Shown here: one piece after another, positions 46,435 through 54,762 of the stretch | Layout of the letters: each line of letters starts with the position of its first letter | Numbering within the stretch: position 1 is the first letter of the stretch | From: Synechococcus sp. CBW1002 | GTDB lineage: Bacteria; Cyanobacteriota; Cyanobacteriia; PCC-6307; Cyanobiaceae | Length of the DNA: 64,000 nucleotides | Assembly (NCBI RefSeq): GCF_015840915.1 | Contig: NZ_CP060398.1 | Location: forward strand, 2,976,001 to 3,040,000 | Direction of reading: 5' to 3' | The notes under the pieces: generated by a model | Database searches by the model: none | Told to the model about the DNA's origin: nothing | The model's input: only the letters and a program-made list of their open reading frames with translations | Made by a program: the position numbers and the translations under genes

Positions 46435-47472
46435 GTGCCAGTAAGCGAATCTGATCCTTCGGCCATCCTGGCCATCGCTAGTGGCTACGGCGTCTCCAAG
46501 GCGTTGCTCTCGGCCGTGGGGCTCGGGCTGCACACACGGCTGGCGGCCGGACCGATGACGTGCGAGCAGATCGCGGCCGCCTTCGGGCTGCAGAGCCGGC
46601 CAACCCGCGACTTCCTCGATCTGCTGGTGTCGGTGGACATGCTGGCCCGGGAGGGCGACGGCCCGGAGGCGCTCTACGGCAACACACCGGCCACCGCGCG
46701 CTTTCTGGATCGCGGCCAGCCGGAGTACATCGGCGGCCTGCCCGAGATCTGGGAGCTGCGCGACTACCGCTTCTGGGCCGACCTCACCGAAGCCCTGCGC
46801 ACCGGCCGGCTGCAGAACGAGGCGAAGCATGCCGGCACTCCGTTCTTCGAGGCGATGTACCGCGATCCGGAGCGGCTGGAGGCCTTCATGAACGCCATGA
46901 ATGGCTCCTCGCTCCGCAACTTCCAGGCCCTGGCGAAGGCGTTCCCCTTCGGCTCCTACGCCACGCTCAGCGACATCGGCGGAGCCGATGCACTGCTGTG
47001 CCGCGAGGTGGCCGCCGTGCACCCCGGCCTCCACTGCGTGAGCTTCGATCTGCCGCCCGTCACGTTGATCGCCGATCGCCGGATCGCCGCGGCCGGCCTG
47101 GGGGAGCGGATCCACGCCGTGTCCGGTGATTTCTTTGCGGATCCCTGGCCGCCGGCGCAGCTGATCACGATGGGAATGATCCTGCACGACTGGAACCTGG
47201 AGCGGAAACAGACCCTGATCCGCAAGGCCTACGACGCGTTGCCGGAAGGGGGGGCGCTGATCGCGATCGAGGCGTTCATCGACGATGCCCGCCGGCACAA
47301 CACCTTCGGGCTGTTCATGTCGCTGATGATGCTGATCGAGTTCGGCGACGCCTTCGACTTCACGGCGGCCGAGTTCCGCCAGTGGTGCTCCGCCGCCGGC
47401 TTCAGCCGCTTCGAGACCATCCCGCTGGACGGCCCCTCCAGCGCCGTGGTGGCCTACAAGGATCCCCGCTGA
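46435..47472 (+). CDS. SAM-dependent O-methyltransferase
   Basis: This 345-residue enzyme is of the acetylserotonin/caffeate O-methyltransferase class. An N-terminal winged-helix dimerisation domain (GPMTCEQIAAAFGLQSRPTR) precedes the SAM-binding YATLSDIGGADALL near residue 175 and the catalytic MILHDWNLERKQTLIRKAY near residue 242, where His-Asp is the expected base. It would methylate a hydroxyl on a small molecule. The start is a GTG (MPVSESDPSAI). The 3' end overlaps the convergent amidase gene by 19 nt. Confidence 0.85.
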   Translation: MPVSESDPSAILAIASGYGVSKALLSAVGLGLHTRLAAGPMTCEQIAAAFGLQSRPTRDFLDLLVSVDMLAREGDGPEALYGNTPATARFLDRGQPEYIGGLPEIWELRDYRFWADLTEALRTGRLQNEAKHAGTPFFEAMYRDPERLEAFMNAMNGSSLRNFQALAKAFPFGSYATLSDIGGADALLCREVAAVHPGLHCVSFDLPPVTLIADRRIAAAGLGERIHAVSGDFFADPWPPAQLITMGMILHDWNLERKQTLIRKAYDALPEGGALIAIEAFIDDARRHNTFGLFMSLMMLIEFGDAFDFTAAEFRQWCSAAGFSRFETIPLDGPSSAVVAYKDPR

Positions 47473-48986
47473 GGCGTGCCAGCCCCCAGGGTGGGGAGGA
47501 AGCTGGGCGGCCGCCGGTGCCGGGTGGCCTGCTCGAAGGCATGGGCGTAGCCCAGCAGCTTCCCCTCCTGCCAGGGGCCGGCGAAGAACGACAGACCCAC
47601 CGGCAGGCCGTGCACGTAGCCGGCAGGCACGGTGATGTGGGGATAGCCGGCCACAGCCGGGGGCGTGGAGCAGCCACCTCTGAGGATGTGGTCGCCGACC
47701 ACCGGATCGATCATGAAAGCGGGGGAGCCCTCCGTGGGGGCGATCAACGCGTCGAGCCGGTGCTCCTGCAGGGCTCTGTCGATGCCGTCGCTGCGGCCCA
47801 GCCGCCGCAGCTCCGCCACGATGCGCCGATGGCCGGCATCACCGAGCTCGCCGGCCGCCAGGGCCTGCTCGAGGAATTCCTGCTGGAAGAAGGGCATCAC
47901 GGCGGCGGCATGGTCGCGGTTGAAGCGGATCAGCTCCTCCAGCGAGCGCACGCGGGCGCCGGGGTGGTCGGCCAGGTAAAGGTTGAGGCTGGCCTTCACG
48001 CCGTAGAGGAACAACTGCAGCTCGAGTTCGCCGAAGAAGGGCAGCTCACTGGCGCGCACCGGATCCACGATCACCGCCCCCAGCTCCCTGAGCTGCGCGA
48101 TGGCCTGCTCGATCAGCGCGTCGGTGCCCTCGTGCTGGCCGAAGCATTCCCGCGCCACCCCCAGGCGGGCACCCTGCAGGGCCGCCGGATTCAGGAAGGC
48201 GCGGTAATCGGGTGCTGCCCGGCGCGCCCCTTCGGCGCTGATCGGATCGAGAGGGTCATGGCCGGTGAGGACATTGAGCAGCGTGGCCACATCGGCCACG
48301 CTGCGCGCCATCGGCCCTGCGGTGTCCTGAGGGTCAGCCACCCCGATGATGCCGGACCGGCTGAGCAGGCCCACGGTGGGCTTGAGGCCCACGATGCTGT
48401 TGCTGGAGGCTGGCCGCACGATCGAGCCATCCACCTCGGCGCCGATGGCCGCCACGCAGAAACCCGCCGCCACCGCCACCGCCGAACCCGAACTGGACCC
48501 GAGGGGACTGCGGTCGAGCACGTAGGGGTTGCGCACCTGGCCGCCTCGGCTGCTCCAGCCGCTGCACGCCCTGGTGGAGCGCATGTAGCCCCACTCGCTC
48601 ATGTTCGTCTTGCCGAGCAGCACAGCGCCGGCCTGCCGTAGCCGCTGCACCACAAAGGCATCGCGGCCGGCCACGTTGCCCACCAGGGCCAGGGAGCCGG
48701 CGGTGGTCATCATCCGGTCAGCGGTGTCGAGGCCGTCCTTCACCAGCAACGGCACCCCGTGCAGGGGGCCGCGGGGTCCCTGCTGGCGTCGCTCCCGGTC
48801 GAGCGCCTCGGCGATCGCCGGGGCGTCGGGATTGGTCTCGATCACCGAACGCAGGGTGGGGCCGGCGGCATCGAACACTGCAATCCGCTCGAGACAGGCC
48901 TGGCACACAGTGAGCGCCGTGCAGACGCCCTGCTCGTAGGCGGACTGCAGCTCGGCGATGGTGGTTTCCGAAGGTGGCAGGTTCAT
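47454..48986 (-). CDS. Amidase-signature family enzyme
   Basis: This 510-residue amidase has the Ser-cisSer-Lys triad. The Lys is in HGVPLLVKDGLDTADRM, the glycine/serine-rich core is SPLGSSSGSAVAVAAGFC, and the nucleophile context is GAEVDGSIVRPASSNSIVGL, followed by KPTVGLLSRSGI. It hydrolyses amide bonds of an unknown substrate; the domain also occurs in GatA, but there is no GatB/C context. The start chosen is the ATG giving MNLPPSETTIAELQ; the longer frame is upstream DNA. Confidence 0.88.
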   Translation of the reverse strand: MNLPPSETTIAELQSAYEQGVCTALTVCQACLERIAVFDAAGPTLRSVIETNPDAPAIAEALDRERRQQGPRGPLHGVPLLVKDGLDTADRMMTTAGSLALVGNVAGRDAFVVQRLRQAGAVLLGKTNMSEWGYMRSTRACSGWSSRGGQVRNPYVLDRSPLGSSSGSAVAVAAGFCVAAIGAEVDGSIVRPASSNSIVGLKPTVGLLSRSGIIGVADPQDTAGPMARSVADVATLLNVLTGHDPLDPISAEGARRAAPDYRAFLNPAALQGARLGVARECFGQHEGTDALIEQAIAQLRELGAVIVDPVRASELPFFGELELQLFLYGVKASLNLYLADHPGARVRSLEELIRFNRDHAAAVMPFFQQEFLEQALAAGELGDAGHRRIVAELRRLGRSDGIDRALQEHRLDALIAPTEGSPAFMIDPVVGDHILRGGCSTPPAVAGYPHITVPAGYVHGLPVGLSFFAGPWQEGKLLGYAHAFEQATRHRRPPSFLPTLGAGTPQRGSL

Positions 48987-49168
48987 GGCTTCAGGAGGGT
49001 CAAGGCTCGTGCGTGGGCCCGGCTGGCCCAGAGATTCCCTGGCTGTCCACAACGTGCTGAGTGCTGCGCAGCCTGGCCCGAAGGAATGAAATGGAGACCG
49101 GTCCCCTGCAGGCTGCCACCCCATGGTGGCTTCAATGAGGCCGGCCGGTCACGGCAAAGGAGCGCGCC

Positions 49169-49870
49169 TCAGCTCAACCTCTCCAGCTCCTCGGGGAAGG
49201 GCGTGGAGTGGAGGAGATCCGTGATCCCGAGTCGATCCCTCCATACCGTGATGGGTTCGCTCCATCCTTCCTCCCAGCGCATGGCCAGCAGACGCTTGCC
49301 GACCTGCGCAGCAAGATCCAGACCGAAGCGCACTCCCTCCCAGATCAGTCTGCTCTCCTGCGGGTTTTCCATGGCATGGAACATCCAGGCCGAAAGGATC
49401 GCCCCGGAGCCGAACTCATTGAGAGCTGCGGCGTAGTACGAAGCCCCAGCCGCCTCTCCCGCCACACTTATCGGGAGTGCAAATACGGTGTGGTGGATGT
49501 CATGGGTGGTCAGCCGCCGCTTCTGAAGATAGGCACCGTCATCCAGCCCGTCGTTGATCTCCAGAGGCGGCAGAGCATGCAGCCCCAGTCGGTCAAAACG
49601 ATCCTGATGCAGACGCCCAAGGCTTCCCTCAGGCATCGCCCGCATCTCTACGGGGTCTGGCCATTCGCGCTGATACCGCACGGCGGCAAGCTCTCGGAGC
49701 TCAGGATCCTCAAGCAGGCAACTGCGGGTGATCTTTCCCAGCGCCGACTCATCGACCATCTTCAGGACCGGCAGAGCATGCACGACCACGGAGGCCGGAT
49801 TCCTGGCCGTCTCCAGCAGAGCCACAGCAGATTGCAGTGCGTGTCGGCGGAGCTTGGGATCAATCTTCAT
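49169..49870 (-). CDS. Coq4-family protein
   Basis: This 233-residue protein carries the Coq4 signature: LTTHDIHHTVFALPISVAGE with the His-Asp-x-x-His...Glu metal site near residue 122, preceded by PEGSLGRLHQDRFDRLGL. In eukaryotes Coq4 acts in ubiquinone synthesis, reported as decarboxylation/hydroxylation at ring C1. Cyanobacteria lack ubiquinone, so the role here may be in plastoquinone or another ring pathway, or unrelated. The C-terminal SAWMFHAMENPQESRLIWEG helices are also typical. Monocistronic by spacing. Confidence 0.75.
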   Translation of the reverse strand: MKIDPKLRRHALQSAVALLETARNPASVVVHALPVLKMVDESALGKITRSCLLEDPELRELAAVRYQREWPDPVEMRAMPEGSLGRLHQDRFDRLGLHALPPLEINDGLDDGAYLQKRRLTTHDIHHTVFALPISVAGEAAGASYYAAALNEFGSGAILSAWMFHAMENPQESRLIWEGVRFGLDLAAQVGKRLLAMRWEEGWSEPITVWRDRLGITDLLHSTPFPEELERLS

Positions 49871-50225
49871 GGCTGGAGATGTCAGGGGTCTTCAGATGGA
49901 TTCCCACCAGGGAGGTTGAAATGTGAGTACGGAAGATGTCCTCAGATTCTGGCACTGAGGGCACCTATAGCGATAACTGCCTGTGTTCGGTGCTCAATGG
50001 ATCACGAAGAAAACAACGGCTTCCGCCATCTACACCACGTACCGATTCAGCAGCATCAGCCAGTCACCCATGAGATCTTCCCACTGTCCTCCCGCTGTGG
50101 CTTCCCCTCACGCCGCCAACCACAGGCACGGATCACCAAGGCGCAGCAGGAGGCGAACGGACATACCGGCTTGGTACAGAGAACCACCGCGGCAACGCCC
50201 CCATCAATCCGTTGGATGGACTGGA
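49871..50225. other. Intergenic region
   Basis: 355 bp between two reverse-strand genes. No coding frame with recognisable features was seen. It should contain the promoter of the Coq4-like gene. Confidence 0.4.
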
Positions 50226-50888
50226 TCATCGAACGGGCGGCAGGGACATCCAGTCCTTCCAGTCGAAGTGCCACCATTCGGTGGGGAAGACCACGAACCC
50301 CCGCCGTTCCATCGCCTCCTGCAGGCGACGGGCATGGGTAGCCTGCTCGGAGGTAGCCATCGGACTGCCGACATGGGCCGCTGCTGTGAAATCGTCGAAG
50401 TCGGAGGGCATCACCAAGGCCTTGCCCTTCCGGTCCACCAGCGTCACATCCACGGCGGTGCCGCGGGTATGGCGCCCCGCATTTACGGATGGATCCGAGA
50501 CATAGCGTGGATCCCTGATCTTCTGCCACATCCTCTCCTGAACACTGAGGGGCCGGTAGGCATCCCAGATTTTCAGTCCAAGCCCTTCTCGGGCGAGGTC
50601 CTGCTGCACCTGCTGGAGCGCGAGGGCGACGGGGCAACGCAGCTGCGCCAGGGGTTGGTCATAGAGCACTTCCCCCATGAAGTTGTACGGACTCGCATAG
50701 CGCAGTTCCAGCAGGGGCCTGGGGCTGATGGCCGTGAGTGACACGAGGCCATCGCCGCTGCACTGCAGGGGAAGGATGGCGGCGGGGGCGAGGGTCTGGG
50801 CGGAGGCCGCCGGGGAAGCCAAGAGGCCGGTGGCAAGCGCACCTGCGAGAACATCGAAGCGGTGAGGGCGTTGGGGCATCGGTCTCAT
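50226..50888 (-). CDS. D-alanyl-D-alanine dipeptidase (VanX-like)
   Basis: This 220-residue peptidase has a signal peptide (MRPMPQRPHRFDVLAGALAT to ASAQTL) and the zinc-site motifs of the DdpX/VanX family: LKIWDAYRPLSVQERM, RHTRGTAVDVTLVDRKG with His and Asp, and FPTEWWHFDWKD with the catalytic Glu and third zinc His. It would cleave D-Ala-D-Ala in the periplasm for peptidoglycan recycling. No VanHA genes are nearby, so glycopeptide resistance is not implied. An ATG three codons further in is an alternative start. Confidence 0.88.
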   Translation of the reverse strand: MRPMPQRPHRFDVLAGALATGLLASPAASAQTLAPAAILPLQCSGDGLVSLTAISPRPLLELRYASPYNFMGEVLYDQPLAQLRCPVALALQQVQQDLAREGLGLKIWDAYRPLSVQERMWQKIRDPRYVSDPSVNAGRHTRGTAVDVTLVDRKGKALVMPSDFDDFTAAAHVGSPMATSEQATHARRLQEAMERRGFVVFPTEWWHFDWKDWMSLPPVR

Positions 50889-51014
50889 CCCGGGTCGTTG
50901 GGTCTTGCTTCTTGAGCCGTGGTTGTGCTGCTGTCTGGTCTTCCATCACCACTCTGCAGGGGGCGGTGGACAGCACAGCGGGCACCACCTCCATCGCTCC
51001 TGGCTGGTCTCCAA

Positions 51015-52355
51015 CTAGCTCAGGCGTGCACGCTGACCATGGATGGCCAGGGCCAGGGAGGTGAGGGTGGGGTTCACCAGAAGCCGCGTCGGAATCACGG
51101 CATTGCCGGCGATGTCGACACCCTCGAAACCATGCAACGTGCCGTTCTGGTTGGTGACGGACGTGCCGTCCTCAGCGCCCATCCTGCAGCTCCCCATCAG
51201 GTGGGCGGTGCCGGGGGGAGACCAGCGGGGCTCACAGCCGCGCCGCAGGCGACCGAGACCCTGCACCAACCCCATCACATCGCTTTCGATGGCGTTCAGC
51301 CGTTCCTGATCAGTGGGCCTGATCGGCACGTCGAAGTGCACAGCACCGCTGCCGTCCAGCCACATGCGGTTGTCGGGGTGGGGATCGATCGGACCGAACG
51401 CCTGGATCTCCACCAGGCGATGGGGAGGCACCGCAAGATCAGATGGATCGACGGGGAGGGGATTCGTGTCGCGCAGCACCATCACAAACCAGGGGTGGCT
51501 CGGGGTGGCAGGGATCCCAAGGCGTGGCAGGGGGTCGTTCTCGGACACAGCGATCGAGCCCTCATCAAGGACGACCTGGGTCGCGAGGACGGGGTGGAAG
51601 GAGAGATGGCGTCCGAGCGCAGGGTTCGCAATTCCGGATCGCCAGAGCATCAAGGGGGCATCCACGGCTCCCGTGGCCAGCACCACGTGGTGCGTGGTGT
51701 GCAGGGTTTCCCCCACCCACACTCCGCTCACCTGATTCCCGTTCAGCTCAAGACGTTCGGCTGAGCCATCCAGGCGTGTCACCCTCCGGGAGCCCGCGGC
51801 GAGCACGTCTGCGGGGGCGCTGTAGTGGATGGTTTCGGGCCCCAGTCTCCGCCCGGCCAGAGGCAGATGGCAGAGGCTCCGCCCCTGTTCCGACAGGGTG
51901 TCTTGCAGGGCCGCACGGATGACGGAGGCACGGCGGCTGTCGGCAAACTCCTCCCGGCGTACATCGAGGTAGATCTCCGCTTGCCGGTAGGCCTCCTCCC
52001 ACTCGCGCTCCTGCAGGTGATCAGGCTGGTCCAGGCCGGCTGTGGCCCTGGGGCAGTTGTTGGTCCAGAGGATGCCACTGCCACCCACGATCGAGGAGGT
52101 GTAGGCCCCCGGCAGGGCAGGATCGTCAGCATCCGAATCGAGATAGGTCACATAGCGGTCGACCGTCCCGAACCATCCGTCAGGATCCTTGCGGTAATCA
52201 CTCCGGTTGCGCAGGTGGGAGCCTGCTGGTTCGCTCACAGGCTGGCCACGCTCGACCATCAACACCTGGCGACCGGCATCAGCGAGCGTGCGGGCCACAC
52301 AGGCGCCGGTGAGCCCACTCCCGATGACGATGTCGTCCCATTGCGCCACGGGCAT
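51015..52355 (-). CDS. GMC-family FAD oxidoreductase
   Basis: This 446-residue flavoprotein has the ADP-binding DDIVIGSGLTGACVARTLAD at the N-terminus, GGSGILWTNNCPRAT near residue 90, and the C-terminal GTAHLMGSCRMGAEDG with the catalytic His. The closing NPTLTSLALAIHG is the second FAD contact. It would oxidise an alcohol or sugar; the closest class by length is the pyranose-oxidase/sorbosone-like group. There is no signal peptide. The substrate is unknown. Confidence 0.85.
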   Translation of the reverse strand: MPVAQWDDIVIGSGLTGACVARTLADAGRQVLMVERGQPVSEPAGSHLRNRSDYRKDPDGWFGTVDRYVTYLDSDADDPALPGAYTSSIVGGSGILWTNNCPRATAGLDQPDHLQEREWEEAYRQAEIYLDVRREEFADSRRASVIRAALQDTLSEQGRSLCHLPLAGRRLGPETIHYSAPADVLAAGSRRVTRLDGSAERLELNGNQVSGVWVGETLHTTHHVVLATGAVDAPLMLWRSGIANPALGRHLSFHPVLATQVVLDEGSIAVSENDPLPRLGIPATPSHPWFVMVLRDTNPLPVDPSDLAVPPHRLVEIQAFGPIDPHPDNRMWLDGSGAVHFDVPIRPTDQERLNAIESDVMGLVQGLGRLRRGCEPRWSPPGTAHLMGSCRMGAEDGTSVTNQNGTLHGFEGVDIAGNAVIPTRLLVNPTLTSLALAIHGQRARLS

Positions 52356-52480
52356 CTGGCGACTCAGGTGACGCTAAACCGGCCATCAGGGGCTCGAAAC
52401 AATGTGGCTGATATTAGGCTTCGTGGTTGGCTGTGAGCCCTTTGTAAAGGATGTGTCAGGGTCATAAACGCCACGGGTAG

Positions 52481-53060
52481 TTGATCCAGATGACAGATGG
52501 CCCAGCGATGGCCTGGCCGCGGGGGAGTGGATCTCGGATCTTCGCTGGCGCCTGTGCCATTGCGCTCGGACTGGGAGTGGTGCGGTTCGACTTCGAGGCT
52601 CTGGGTCGCCAGATGCTGGAGTCTGACTGGGTGGAGCCATGGGCCATCGGGCGGCTGGCCGGACTCAACCTCGCCGGCTACGTGCTGGGATCCATCCACC
52701 AGACCCAGATCCGTGGTGCCCGTCAGCTCAGCCGCGTGTTGGTTCTGGCCCTTGGGGTGATCGTGGCTTCCCTCTGGCTGGAGGCCCTGGGAGTGTGAGC
52801 GGATGGTGGCAGGGGGAGTCTGGAGACTGCTTGCCGGTTGGGCCTCCGGCAGCCTGATGGCCGCTGTGCCTGGACTCGCCCTGCAGGGTCTGACAGGCAG
52901 CCGCCGTCGGCGTGGCACGGCCCTGGTCCGTGGCGCCTATTGCGGAGCAGAGCAGCAGGCCCAGGGCCGCCGTCAAGGTGTGTGGTTGCCCCCTGGTGGG
53001 ATCACCCGTCCATGGGATTGGCGTCGAAACCGGCGCTCTCCTGGTGCAGTTGCTCCGTCA
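52481..53060 (+). pseudogene. YbfB/YjiJ-type MFS transporter, decayed
   Basis: The first frame (52481-52798) has the leader GACAIALGLGVVRFDFEALG and NLAGYVLGSIHQTQIRGARQ, as in YbfB/YjiJ MFS proteins. It stops after ASLWLEALGV. Homology continues in another frame at about 52800 (VWRLLAGWASGSLMAAVPGL) and is lost by about 53060. At least one frameshift and a large 3' deletion are present. Confidence 0.7.
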
Positions 53061-53219
53061 GTGCCGCCTCCCCGGTCATCAGCCTCGCCGCCCAGGCCTC
53101 AGCTCCAGCTGCTGATCGTCACCGGCCCAACTCAGACCCTGCGCCGAGCCCGGGGTCGCTGCCCTTCCTGCACCCTGCAGCTGGTGCTCTCCTTCCCGCC
53201 ATCACGGCCCCGGCGGCAG

Positions 53220-53520
53220 CGACGCATCCACCCCCGCGCCACGGCGCACGCCCTCGCGCTGGAGCACCTGGACCTTGCAGACAAGATCGCCGGCAACTTC
53301 GCCCGCCGCACCTTCCATCCCTTCGACGATCTTCGCCAGCTCGGCGTGATCGGTCTGCTCAAGGCCGCAGATCGCTTTGACCCCAGCTCCGGCCGCCCCT
53401 TCCGCCCCTACGCCCGCACCTTCGCCAACGGTGAGATCCCCATTACCTGCGGGATCACGGCTTTGCCCTCAAGGTGCCGCCTTCCTGGCGCGATCTGCAC
53501 GCCAGCGGGCAGATCTTCAC
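53220..53520 (+). pseudogene. Sigma-70 factor region 2 fragment, frameshifted
   Basis: The frame encodes ALEHLDLADKIAGNFARRTF, DLRQLGVIGLLKAADRFD and RPYARTFANGEI, sigma-70 region 2 of the type-III/SigF-like class. One missing base after GEIP shifts the frame; the continuation HYLRDHGFALKVPPSWRDLH is then readable in the neighbouring frame. Regions 3 and 4 are absent, and the N-terminus is fused to the MFS remnant. Confidence 0.75.
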
Positions 53521-53652
53521 GCTGCATGCCGGTTCATCCGCCAGCTTTTCGCCAGTGAGGAGGGTCCACTGGCGCAGCAGGGTGCGGAGCATCGAGCGCT
53601 TCTGGCCCGCTTAGGTTTCCAAGGCATGCCAATGCCTGAGAATAGGAGAGAG

Positions 53653-54413
53653 ATGGAGGCTCCCGAAGCGCCGGTCGACTCCGGAATCGGTGGGCTCAGG
53701 GCCATCCGCGATGCGGCCCATCACCTCGCGCTGGTAGAGCGCACCCGCCAGGTGATGGAGCTGTTGAGCAACTATCAGGTCCTGGTCTGCAACCCCAACC
53801 GCACCTTCAGCGTGCTGCTGATGAGCCATCTCCAGGAGTGGAGCGCAATGGGTCCGCTCCAGCGGCTCGTGGGCATTGCCCACACGAGTAACGAGGCGCG
53901 CTCGCTGATCGAACGGATCCATGAGCGGCTCCTCGTGGTCACCACCGTGGCCCTTCAGGATGCTCCGGTCCACGGCTGACTGGCGGAGCTGCACCGTCGC
54001 ACCACCCCCACCAGGGTTCTGATGCTGATGGATGCCGCCCATCGCGCCAGGGTGAAGGCCGCGGTCGAGGCCGGAGTCGACGCGCTGCTGGTGCAGCACA
54101 ACATCGGCCAGGGTGCGCTGCTGGAAGCCCTGGAGGCGCTGGAAGCCGGTGAGCGCTACCTCGACCGGACTGCCGTCTGGCCCTGGATTCACGGGAGCGG
54201 GTCTCCGACGAGCTTTCGGAGCGCGAGGTCGAGATCCTGCAGCTGGTGGCGGAGGGCTGCTCCAACCGGGAGATCGCGGGCCGGCTCACGATCGCCGAGG
54301 TCACGGCCCGCGACCACATGCAAAACATCCTACGCAAGCTGCGGGTGGACAACCGCACCGCCGCCGTGCTGGCGGGGGTGCGCGAGGGCTACCTGCACTG
54401 GACGAACACCTGA
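53653..54413 (+). pseudogene. LuxR/NarL-type response regulator, decayed
   Basis: The start ATG is preceded by AGGAGAG. The receiver-like part reads YQVLVCNPNRTFSVLLMSHL to RLLVVTTVALQDAPVHG, then an in-frame TGA at 53977, then LAELHRRTTPTRVLMLMDAA. A frameshift near 54180 precedes the LuxR HTH (SEREVEILQLVAEGCSNREI, TARDHMQNILRKLRVDNRTA). The typical phospho-Asp strand is not well preserved. Two lesions make it non-functional unless the sequence is wrong. Confidence 0.75.
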
Positions 54414-54762
54414 ACAGGAAGACCTCCCCAGGCTGCGCGCAGAAGCGTCCCTCCGGATCGTGAAAGCGATCTGACGGAAATTCCGCAGCCGGCATCGCTG
54501 CCGACTCGTCATCAGGCAGAGGCCACCACCTCGCATGGCTTTGCAGCGATCCGGTGGAATCCTTCAGATGAAGGATCTTCCCAAATGCTCCTTCATGCGC
54601 AGGATTGATGACCTGCTTCCTTCACTTGAAGGATGTGGCCAGCAACACCCTGAGCGAGCATCAAATCACTGGCAGAGGGTCATCGAAATGCCGATGGATC
54701 AGCTCTGATGTCGTCACGTCGAGACCTGCCCGAAACCGATCTCATCCATCAGGAGAAGACTC
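54414..54762. other. Upstream region of the RTX gene
   Basis: About 350 bp without a gene. It contains three regularly spaced palindromic sites (54561-54634) and a Shine-Dalgarno AGGAG at about 54750, 8 nt before the ATG of the RTX gene. Confidence 0.6.
54561..54634. promoter_or_regulatory. Three 29-bp-spaced palindromic operator-like sites
   Basis: CCTTCAGATGAAGGAT (54561-54576), the weaker CCTTCATGCGCAGGAT (54590-54605) and CCTTCACTTGAAGGAT (54619-54634) begin exactly 29 bp apart. Sites 1 and 3 are near-perfect palindromes of the form CCTTCA-NN-TGAAGG. They lie about 130-200 bp upstream of the RTX start and look like an array of dimeric regulator sites; the regulator is unknown. Confidence 0.6.

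Noticed and set aside
50226-50888. Vancomycin-resistance gene
   Set aside because: The VanX-like dipeptidase has a signal peptide and no VanH/VanA neighbours, so a cell-wall recycling role is more likely.
54561-54634. CRISPR-like periodicity
   Set aside because: The repeated unit is only a 16-bp palindrome, the spacers are 13 bp, and there are no cas genes. An operator array is the better explanation.
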